Shown: positions 1-4,674 of the stretch, one piece after another
Layout of the letters: every line of letters starts with the position of its first letter
Position numbering within the stretch: position 1 is the stretch's first letter
Source: Erysipelotrichaceae bacterium
Lineage (GTDB): Bacteria > Bacillota_I > Bacilli_A > Erysipelotrichales > Erysipelotrichaceae
Length of the DNA stretch: 5,106 nucleotides
Assembly: GCA_003446295.1 (NCBI GenBank)
Contig: DMBB01000118.1
Location: 1 to 5,106 of the forward strand
Direction: 5' to 3'
Notes under the pieces: model-generated
The model's database searches: none
Told to the model about the DNA's origin: nothing
The model's input: the letters and a program-made list of their open reading frames with translations, nothing else
Program-made: the position numbers and the translations under genes

Positions 1-1
1 T

Positions 2-1405
2 TTGAAAAAGAATAGTCTGAAATGGCAGATCGCGATCTATCTGGGAACGTTCGCTGCTGTTCTGATCTCAGTGATCTGGATCTTTCAGATGTTCCTGCTG
101 CAGCCGATGTTTGAGAAGTCAAAGATATCGGCAGTCAAGAAGACAGCAGATACAGTCTCTGAAGCGATCCTCAGCAGTGAGGAAGATCTCAATGAGGCGA
201 TCTATGATATCTCTCTTCAGAATGAAACATGCGTCAGGATCCTGACCAGCAATATGACTGTGACCGCCGGCAATTCAGGCTGCGCGCTGTACAGGATGAA
301 GGGCAGGGAGCTGAAGGAAAACATAGACAATGCTGTGGAGAACGGCGGCTCCTATCTGAACACAAAGACAGATCCGGGATTTGAACTGAACGGAAGGGAA
401 CTCAAGGAGATCACCTACACGAAGATCATCGATAACGGTGACGATCTGAATGTTGTCATGGTATATACGGGCATCACGCCTCTGAACGCTACAACGGATA
501 CGCTCCGTTCCCAGCTGAAATGGATCACGCTGATCGTGGTTGTTCTGATCACACTGATCATCATCGTGCTGAACAGAAAGATCGCGCTTCCCCTCAGCAG
601 CATCACCAAGGAAGCAGCCAGACTGCCGGACGGTGCCTACCATGCGGATGAGAAGAACAATCAGTACCGTGAAGCACAGCAGCTGAACGAAACGCTGGAA
701 CAGGCAGCCGAAGATATCAGAAAGGCTGACCAGGCAAAACGTGATCTCATTGCGAATGTTTCCCATGACTTAAGGACTCCGCTGACCATGATCTCCGGAT
801 ACGGAGAGATGATGAAGGATCTGCCTGGCGAAAACAATGAGGAGAACCTGCAGGTCATTATCGATGAATCAAAACGTCTGACCGTCCTGGTAAATGATCT
901 GCTCGACCTGTCCAAAATGCAGGCAGGCAGGATCACGCTGGAACTGACGGATTTCGACCTTGCTGAGCTGATCAGAAATGAGATCAGAAAATACGATGTA
1001 TATCAGTACAACGAATCGTTTGAGTTCGAAGTGCATCTGCCCGAGACAGCAATGGTGCATGCGGATGAGAAGCGCATACAGCAGGTATTCAACAACTTTA
1101 TGACAAACGCCATCAATTATTCAGGCGATTCCCGGAAGGTCATCATTTCGATGACGCTTGAGAACGGACATGTCAGAACAGAAGTCAAAGACTTCGGCGA
1201 AGGAATTGATGAAAAGAACCTGAAAAATATATGGGACCGCTACTATAAAGTTGATAAACAGCATGTCCGATTCAGCAGCGGCAGCGGGCTGGGACTTTCC
1301 ATCGTCAGAGAGATCCTCGACCTGCATGATGCGGAATACGGCGTGCGCTCGAAAATGAATGAAGGCAGCACGTTCTGGTTTGAACTGCCGCTTATTCAGA
1401 AATAA
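2..1405 (+). CDS. Membrane sensor histidine kinase (HAMP-HisKA-HATPase_c)
   Basis: Two-component sensor kinase that autophosphorylates a histidine and passes the phosphate to a response regulator; 467 residues as read. Membrane segments lie at about residues 9-32 and 173-191 and enclose an extracellular sensor of about 140 residues with two cysteines (C77, C94). A HAMP linker follows (about 192-245). The H-box SHDLRTP gives phospho-acceptor H255. The ATPase domain shows an N-box (about 363-373, N365 and N369), G1 DFGEGI (397-402), an F-box-like IWDRYYKVD (410-418) and G2 SGSGLGLSIV (426-435). All catalytic motifs look intact. The start is a TTG at base 2 whose ribosome binding site would be outside the window. 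The basic, hydrophilic N-terminus just before the first membrane helix suggests a complete protein, but an upstream start cannot be excluded. The partner regulator is inferred to be just upstream. The signal sensed is unknown. Confidence 0.93.
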   Translation: MKKNSLKWQIAIYLGTFAAVLISVIWIFQMFLLQPMFEKSKISAVKKTADTVSEAILSSEEDLNEAIYDISLQNETCVRILTSNMTVTAGNSGCALYRMKGRELKENIDNAVENGGSYLNTKTDPGFELNGRELKEITYTKIIDNGDDLNVVMVYTGITPLNATTDTLRSQLKWITLIVVVLITLIIIVLNRKIALPLSSITKEAARLPDGAYHADEKNNQYREAQQLNETLEQAAEDIRKADQAKRDLIANVSHDLRTPLTMISGYGEMMKDLPGENNEENLQVIIDESKRLTVLVNDLLDLSKMQAGRITLELTDFDLAELIRNEIRKYDVYQYNESFEFEVHLPETAMVHADEKRIQQVFNNFMTNAINYSGDSRKVIISMTLENGHVRTEVKDFGEGIDEKNLKNIWDRYYKVDKQHVRFSSGSGLGLSIVREILDLHDAEYGVRSKMNEGSTFWFELPLIQK

Positions 1406-1886
1406 GACAGAACAGAAAACCAATGCAAAGAAACGGGGCAAATACGATCTGCCTCGTTTTTCTGTTCAGCAAAGCAAACGGAAGTGCGGTAAATGATGCG
1501 CTCATGACTGCCTTCAGGGTACCGATGCCGAACAATACTGACCACGCCGACAACAGCTTAACATCGCCGAATCCTAGCATTTGATTGATCGATAACAGTG
1601 TTGTGACAAAAAGTATGATGACACTGAACGGATCAAAAACCCGGCAATAAGCCGCATAAATGAGAATCAGCAGACTGCTGAGATCCGGTATTTCCCCGGT
1701 ACGCAGATCAGCGGCCGCCGCAAATAAACAGACAGGGATCAGAAGCGGATGGGAAACATGACACTTCAGCAGAAAAGAACAAAGCGCAAACATAAAACCG
1801 GCCGGCAGGTCATATTCAGAACATGTCCGATACGATGGATAACGCACACTCAGCAGACCAAGGATCATTGAAAATACATACAGCAT
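1392..1886 (-). CDS. Short A24-type prepilin peptidase
   Basis: Membrane aspartyl protease of the type IV prepilin/leader peptidase family (peptidase A24), which cleaves the leader of prepilin-like proteins at the inner face of the membrane. It has 164 residues, almost all hydrophobic. The two family aspartates are visible: D60 in AAADLRTGEIPD and D108 in the signature GFGDVKLL. Full-length enzymes (about 220-290 residues) carry an extra N-terminal domain with CxxC pairs for methylation; that domain is absent, so this is the minimal protease form. The start at 1886 is set by GGAGG (minus strand, 1897-1893) six bases upstream. The reading frame stays open to 1931 but lacks a better site. No pilin, ATPase or competence gene is visible nearby, so the substrate is unknown (a ComC-like competence role is possible). 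The last 14 bp overlap the end of the histidine kinase gene. No convincing promoter was found. Confidence 0.88.
   Translation of the reverse strand: MLYVFSMILGLLSVRYPSYRTCSEYDLPAGFMFALCSFLLKCHVSHPLLIPVCLFAAAADLRTGEIPDLSSLLILIYAAYCRVFDPFSVIILFVTTLLSINQMLGFGDVKLLSAWSVLFGIGTLKAVMSASFTALPFALLNRKTRQIVFAPFLCIGFLFCLISE
1429..1464 (+). terminator. Intrinsic terminator of the histidine kinase, inside the convergent gene
   Basis: A 10-bp stem pairs 1431-1440 (AAACGGGGCA) with 1450-1459 (TGCCTCGTTT). It has one G-U wobble (1436/1454) and a 9-nt loop, and leads into a T-run (1457-1461, TTTTTCT). It starts 26 nt after the kinase stop codon, a typical distance. On the minus strand the wobble becomes an A-C mismatch and the T-run is interrupted, so it should act mainly on plus-strand transcripts. 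It lies wholly within the 3' part of the prepilin peptidase gene (codons about 144-152). Confidence 0.65.
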
Positions 1887-1892
1887 GAACTT

Positions 1893-1897
1893 CCTCC
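1893..1897 (-). promoter_or_regulatory. Ribosome binding site fixing the prepilin peptidase start
   Basis: GGAGG on the minus strand with a 6-nt spacer (AAGTTC) to ATG at 1886-1884. It decides against the longer reading frame starting at 1931, which would add 15 hydrophilic residues. Confidence 0.85.
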
Positions 1898-1961
1898 GAT
1901 ACTGTATACGCCTGTATGCAGATGTTTCCACGAGCGTATGTCTTTTCTAACCGGTGTATGG

Positions 1962-1975
1962 GTCATATAATTGAC
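1962..1975 (+). promoter_or_regulatory. Rubrerythrin promoter -10 within a GTCA-N6-TGAC inverted repeat
   Basis: A perfect TATAAT lies at 1966-1971, flanked by inverted arms GTCA (1962-1965) and TGAC (1972-1975). No good -35 box is present at 17 bp (1943-1948 reads TTTTCT). That weak -35 would suit activator-dependent or otherwise regulated transcription. The start of transcription would be near 1978, placing AGGAGG at the very 5' end of the message. The -10 match is strong. Its use, and the role of the arms as an operator, are inference. Confidence 0.5.
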
Positions 1976-1977
1976 AC

Positions 1978-1983
1978 AGGAGG
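1978..1983 (+). promoter_or_regulatory. Ribosome binding site fixing the rubrerythrin start
   Basis: AGGAGG, 7 nt before ATG at 1991. It selects this start over the in-frame ATG at 1916, which would add 25 residues not expected in the family. Confidence 0.9.
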
Positions 1984-1990
1984 CATTATT

Positions 1991-2533
1991 ATGAAGGACT
2001 TAAAAGGAACAGAAACCTACAAGAATCTTGAAACTGCATTTGCCGGGGAAAGCATGGCCAGAAACAAGTATGACTACTGGGCAAGCAAAGCAAAAAAGGA
2101 AGGATTCGAACAGATTGCCGAATTCTTCACACTGACTGCAGGCAATGAAAAAGAACACGCCAAAATGTGGTTTAAGCTGCTGCAGGGCGGTTCGATCCAT
2201 GATACAGAAGACAACCTGAACCAGGCAGCATCAGGCGAGAACTATGAATGGACAGATATGTATGCCAGGTTCGCCGAGACTGCTGAAAAAGAAGGTTTCC
2301 CTGAGATCGCTGAAAGCTTCAGAGGCGTAGCGGCTATTGAAAAAGAACATGAGGAACGCTATCGCAGACTGCTCGAGAATCTCACCGGAAAAACCGTATT
2401 TGCAAAGAGTGAAGCCGTTGTATGGCAGTGCAGAAACTGCGGCTATACAGTCGTTGCTGAGGAAGCACCGGAAGTATGTCCTGTATGTGCACATCCTCAG
2501 GCTTATTTCGAGATCAAACGCAATAATTACTGA
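1991..2533 (+). CDS. rbr: Rubrerythrin (diiron peroxidase with C-terminal rubredoxin domain)
   Basis: Cytoplasmic peroxidase of anaerobes that reduces hydrogen peroxide to water with electrons from rubredoxin or NADH-linked carriers. It has 180 residues, close to the usual 180-195. The N-terminal ferritin-like domain (about 1-135) shows the diiron ligands E20, E53 and H56 (ExxH), E86, D89, and E117 and H120 (second ExxH). The C-terminal rubredoxin domain (about 140-180) has the iron ligands in CRNCG (C147, C150) and CPVC (C163, C166). D89 stands where the Desulfovibrio vulgaris protein, as I recall it, has a glutamate (E97) that swaps with the histidine during turnover. The substitution is conservative and probably common in Firmicutes. 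The gene is monocistronic: its own promoter candidate overlaps an inverted repeat and a strong terminator follows. Peroxide regulation (PerR-like) is common for this family, but I see no clear PerR box. Confidence 0.97.
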   Translation: MKDLKGTETYKNLETAFAGESMARNKYDYWASKAKKEGFEQIAEFFTLTAGNEKEHAKMWFKLLQGGSIHDTEDNLNQAASGENYEWTDMYARFAETAEKEGFPEIAESFRGVAAIEKEHEERYRRLLENLTGKTVFAKSEAVVWQCRNCGYTVVAEEAPEVCPVCAHPQAYFEIKRNNY

Positions 2534-2547
2534 TCATGATCCATCAG

Positions 2548-2574
2548 CCTGTATGCCTGTGCATACAGGTTTTT
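2548..2574 (+). terminator. Intrinsic terminator of the rubrerythrin gene
   Basis: A perfect 9-bp stem pairs CCTGTATGC (2548-2556) with GCATACAGG (2561-2569) around a 4-nt loop, followed by five Ts (2570-2574). It lies 15 nt after the rubrerythrin stop. Confidence 0.92.
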
Positions 2575-2579
2575 ATATG

Positions 2580-2602
2580 AAAAAGCCGGCATTATACCGG
2601 CT
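2580..2602 (-). terminator. Intrinsic terminator of the DEAD-box helicase, overlapping its stop codon
   Basis: On the minus strand AGCCGG (2602-2597) pairs with CCGGCT (2589-2584) around a 7-nt loop, followed by five Ts (2584-2580). The 5' arm is made of the last helicase codons (Gln-Pro-Val), and the TAA stop (2594-2592) sits in the loop. It is back to back with the rubrerythrin terminator, so the two convergent units are insulated from both sides. Confidence 0.8.
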
Positions 2603-3740
2603 GGCGTCTGTTATGCTTCCTGACGCGTATATTCAGTTTTTCCGAGGTGAGTCCTGTTTCCTTCTGCAGTAAGGTCAGTTCTGCTGATTCCTTTTCCGTA
2701 AACATGGAAATGACGATGCCTTCAGTATTGGACCTGCCTGTACGGCCGATCCTGTGCACGAATGATCTGATATCCTGCGGACAGTCATAGTTGATGACGA
2801 GCCGGACATCAGCAATATCGATTCCTCTGGCAGCTACATCGGTAGCTGTCAGTATCCTGATACGATGATCCTTAAATGACCTCATGATGCGTCTGCGCAC
2901 ATTGGGATCCATCTCACTGTGTACGGTATCACAGCTGTACCCGATGCTTCTGAGCATGGAACTGATGCGGTCGCATGTATTTCTCATACTGCAGAATATC
3001 AGGATCTGCGGTGCTTCGTTCCTGTACAGCAGTTCTTTGAGAACAGCCTGTTTATCGCTTTCCTTGCAGATGCAGTGGTACAGGCGGATCCTGTGCTTCA
3101 GCAGGGGGTCCGAACTGATCCGTATCTCCACGGGATCCCTGAGTATTTCTGAAGCAAGTTTTCTGGTTTGCTCCGTGTCCGTTGCGCTGAACATCAGGAT
3201 CTGACAGCCGCTGAGCGCATTTACCGCATTGCGCACGTCTTCATAGAAGCCCATCGTCAGCATCTCATCCGCTTCATCAATGATCAGATACCTGATCTCA
3301 TCTGTCTTGAGCGTATGGCGTCTCAGATGATCACAGATCCTGGCAGGCGTACCTACAACGATATCAGCGGAATTTCTGAATGAACGGACCTGTCTGTTCA
3401 TATCTGTTCCGCCGGTCAGCAGGGCAGTGCGTATGCCTTCCCGGGTAGAAAGAAGTTTTCTGGACACATCCGCGATCTGTGAAGCAAGCTCCCTTGTCGG
3501 AGAAAGAATGACTGCGCATGGCTTGTGCTTTGTCTTCATCTGCTGCTGGGCATGTTCCAGCACGGGAATCAGATAAGCTGCTGTTTTGCCGGTACCTGTC
3601 GGCGCGCATGCATACACGTCTCTTCCTTCCAGTGCCGCCGGAATGCATGACTTCTGTATTTCAGAGAGCTCGCCGATGCCCATTTTCTTCAATGCTTCAT
3701 ATGTTTCGCTTCGCAGCTGATCAATTCTGAATTCTGTCAT
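2592..3740 (-). CDS. DEAD-box ATP-dependent RNA helicase, minimal core
   Basis: RNA helicase that uses ATP to unwind short RNA duplexes, with roles in ribosome assembly, mRNA decay or cold adaptation. It has 382 residues with every core motif: upstream aromatic F4, Q motif ending SEIQ (Q29), motif I APTGTGKT (46-53, K52), Ia PTRELA (81-86), GG (110-111), Ib TPARI (131-135), II DEAD (155-158), III SAT (185-187), IV ILIFCS (246-251), V ATDVAARGID (299-308) and VI HRIGRTGR (329-336). The usual PTPIQ of the Q motif is LSEIQ here. The protein stops soon after the second RecA-like domain. It therefore lacks the long basic or RNA-binding C-terminal extension of CshA, DeaD or DbpA, so specificity cannot be assigned and I give no symbol. 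The start at 3740 includes F4, but no Shine-Dalgarno precedes it (see the promoter entry). It is convergent with rubrerythrin and divergent from the four-cysteine gene. Confidence 0.96.
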   Translation of the reverse strand: MTEFRIDQLRSETYEALKKMGIGELSEIQKSCIPAALEGRDVYACAPTGTGKTAAYLIPVLEHAQQQMKTKHKPCAVILSPTRELASQIADVSRKLLSTREGIRTALLTGGTDMNRQVRSFRNSADIVVGTPARICDHLRRHTLKTDEIRYLIIDEADEMLTMGFYEDVRNAVNALSGCQILMFSATDTEQTRKLASEILRDPVEIRISSDPLLKHRIRLYHCICKESDKQAVLKELLYRNEAPQILIFCSMRNTCDRISSMLRSIGYSCDTVHSEMDPNVRRRIMRSFKDHRIRILTATDVAARGIDIADVRLVINYDCPQDIRSFVHRIGRTGRSNTEGIVISMFTEKESAELTLLQKETGLTSEKLNIRVRKHNRRQPV

Positions 3741-3746
3741 ATTCTG

Positions 3747-3755
3747 TTTATATCA
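3747..3755 (-). promoter_or_regulatory. Extended -10 promoter of the helicase, implying a leaderless message
   Basis: The minus strand reads TGATATAAA (3755-3747): a TGn extension plus the -10 hexamer TATAAA. Exactly six bases (CAGAAT) separate the hexamer from the ATG at 3740, which would put the transcription start on or next to the start codon. No Shine-Dalgarno is present. No clear -35 is seen, as is tolerated by extended -10 promoters. Confidence 0.5.
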
Positions 3756-3776
3756 CACAAATTGCGATGTATAACA

Positions 3777-3790
3777 TTTTGAATTCAAAA
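3777..3790. promoter_or_regulatory. 14-bp perfect palindrome, possible operator
   Basis: TTTTGAATTCAAAA is fully self-complementary. It covers the -35 box of the plus-strand gene and lies just upstream of where a helicase -35 would be, so a bound dimeric regulator could affect both divergent genes. I do not recognise the regulator. Confidence 0.4.
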
Positions 3791-3806
3791 AAATTAATGC
3801 TAAAAT
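3779..3806 (+). promoter_or_regulatory. Promoter of the four-cysteine protein gene
   Basis: The -35 TTGAAT (3779-3784), a 16-bp spacer and the extended -10 TGC-TAAAAT (TG at 3798-3799, hexamer 3801-3806) predict a transcript start near 3813. That leaves a leader of about 19 nt that just holds the ribosome binding site GAAGGAG (3816-3822). Confidence 0.7.
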
Positions 3807-3831
3807 ACACTGCGTGAAGGAGAACAGAACA

Positions 3832-4092
3832 ATGAGTGAACATTTTACTTATATACCGAAGGGCGTATGTTCCAGACAGATGGACTTTGATCTCAATGAG
3901 GGGAAGATAGAAAAAGTAGTCGTTACAGGCGGATGCAACGGCAACCTGAAGGGTATTGCCAGCCTGCTGAAAGGCATGGAGATCAATGAAGTCATTGAAC
4001 GCCTTGACGGCATCAAATGCGGATCCAAGAGTTCATCATGCCCTGATCAGATCGCGCATGCACTCAAGGAATACAGCGTTTCAAAGAACTGA
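3832..4092 (+). CDS. Small four-cysteine TSCPD-type protein (TIGR03905 family)
   Basis: 86-residue cytoplasmic protein of unknown function. Four cysteines (C13, C35, C63, C70) and the C-terminal pattern IKCGSKSSSCPDQIAHAL match what I know of the TIGR03905 family and the related TSCPD domain, which also occurs at the C-terminus of some class II ribonucleotide reductases and is thought to bind metal. A short GGCNGNLKGI segment (33-42) is also typical. Metal binding is inferred from the cysteines; no catalytic motif is visible. The ATG at 3832 is preferred to the in-frame GTG at 3814, because AGGAG (3818-3822) sits 9 nt before the ATG and the GTG is upstream of that site. The gene is monocistronic, with a clear extended -10 promoter and a terminator. 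The adjacent helicase and lspA genes do not suggest a role. Confidence 0.9.
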   Translation: MSEHFTYIPKGVCSRQMDFDLNEGKIEKVVVTGGCNGNLKGIASLLKGMEINEVIERLDGIKCGSKSSSCPDQIAHALKEYSVSKN

Positions 4093-4105
4093 TCCTGTAT
4101 CAAAC

Positions 4106-4136
4106 AATCTGCATCTTAAACAGTGCAGGTTTTTTT
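4106..4136 (+). terminator. Intrinsic terminator of the four-cysteine protein gene
   Basis: An 8-bp stem pairs AATCTGCA (4106-4113) with TGCAGGTT (4124-4131), including one U-G pair, around a 10-nt loop. The last stem bases merge into a run of seven Ts (4130-4136). It begins 13 nt after the stop codon. Confidence 0.8.
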
Positions 4137-4146
4137 GACTGGTCAA
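4135..4146. promoter_or_regulatory. TTGAC-TG-GTCAA inverted repeat upstream of lspA
   Basis: Perfect 5-bp arms separated by two bases, directly after the terminator T-run and overlapping the candidate lspA -35. It could be a regulator site or chance. Confidence 0.25.
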
Positions 4147-4168
4147 CCGTCCTGAATACGGCTAATAT
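4140..4168 (+). promoter_or_regulatory. Candidate promoter of the lspA operon
   Basis: TGGTCA (4140-4145), a 17-bp spacer and TAATAT (4163-4168). Each hexamer matches consensus at four of six positions. The start would be near 4175, giving a leader of about 17 nt. A promoter is expected here because a terminator lies immediately upstream. Confidence 0.4.
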
Positions 4169-4191
4169 TATTGAGCAGACAGGAGAATGAT

Positions 4192-4674
4192 ATGCGTTAT
4201 ATTTTGATGATAGCTGTACTGGTGATCGATCAGCTGACCAAATACGTGATCGCTGCTTCACCGATGCAGTATGCACATATGGAGATCATACCGGGCTTCT
4301 TCTATTTGACCTATGCAAAAAATACCGGTGTTGCCTGGAGCATGTTCTCAGGCGGACAGGCTACGGCCGCTCTTTGTGTGGTTGCCGCAGTGGCTTTTGT
4401 CGGCCTGTCATATCTGATGGAACGCGCGCACAAAGCAGGAAACAAGCTTCAGACGATCGTATTTGCTCTGATGGCAAGCGGAGCACTGGGCAACCTGATC
4501 GACAGGCTGATGCTTGGCTATGTACGTGATTTTCTGGATTTTATTATTTTCGGTTATGATTTCCCGATCTTCAATGTCGCAGACAGCGCGCTGTGCATCG
4601 GAGTCGGTCTGATGATCATTGAAATGATATTGGAAGAGAGGAAGGAGAAGGCGGATGGCAAAACTCAGATTTGA
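4192..4674 (+). CDS. lspA: Lipoprotein signal peptidase (signal peptidase II)
   Basis: Integral membrane aspartyl protease that removes the signal peptide from prolipoproteins after lipid attachment to the lipobox cysteine. It has 160 residues, the normal family length. Four membrane segments are seen (about 2-21, 54-75, 86-103, 131-147). Conserved motifs are D13 in DQLTK, the NTGVAWS loop (44-50), GNLIDR (100-105), VRDF with catalytic D113, and FNVADSA with catalytic D131. The start at 4192 follows AGGAG (4181-4185) by 6 nt; an in-frame TTG at 4171 lies upstream of that site and is rejected. The gene ends within the start of the RluA-family gene, a pairing conserved in many Bacillota, so the two are almost certainly one operon. 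The charged C-terminal tail (148-160) is unremarkable. Confidence 0.97.
   Translation: MRYILMIAVLVIDQLTKYVIAASPMQYAHMEIIPGFFYLTYAKNTGVAWSMFSGGQATAALCVVAAVAFVGLSYLMERAHKAGNKLQTIVFALMASGALGNLIDRLMLGYVRDFLDFIIFGYDFPIFNVADSALCIGVGLMIIEMILEERKEKADGKTQI

Noticed and set aside
275..1060. Several antisense open frames inside the histidine kinase gene
   Set aside because: They are out-of-frame shadows of a well-supported kinase, lack recognisable domains, and have no ribosome binding sites that I could see.
1903..1908. TATACA as a -10 box for the prepilin peptidase on the minus strand
   Set aside because: Its transcription start would fall inside the GGAGG ribosome binding site, leaving the message without it, and no -35 is present.
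1911..1919. The 9-mer CCTGTATGC shared by the divergent region and the rubrerythrin terminator stem
   Set aside because: Many 9-mer repeats are expected by chance in 5 kb, and no wider homology surrounds the copies.
1887..1931. Fifteen-residue N-terminal extension of the prepilin peptidase
   Set aside because: GGAGG sits six bases before the inner ATG at 1886, and the extra residues are not membrane-like or family-like.
1971..1976. Perfect TTGACA as a -35 box before rubrerythrin
   Set aside because: A -10 at 17 bp would lie inside the coding region, downstream of the start codon.
1916..1990. In-frame upstream ATG that would extend rubrerythrin by 25 residues
   Set aside because: The perfect -10 and AGGAGG lie between it and the ATG at 1991, and family members begin at the latter with [12 protein letters not shown] sequence.
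2337..2672. 111-codon plus-strand open frame running from rubrerythrin into the helicase 3' end
   Set aside because: It crosses the rubrerythrin frame and both terminators, has no ribosome binding site of its own and no recognisable features.
2884..3730. Plus-strand and minus-strand frames within the helicase gene
   Set aside because: All lie in frames opposite or shifted to a helicase with every core motif; no independent start signals or domains.
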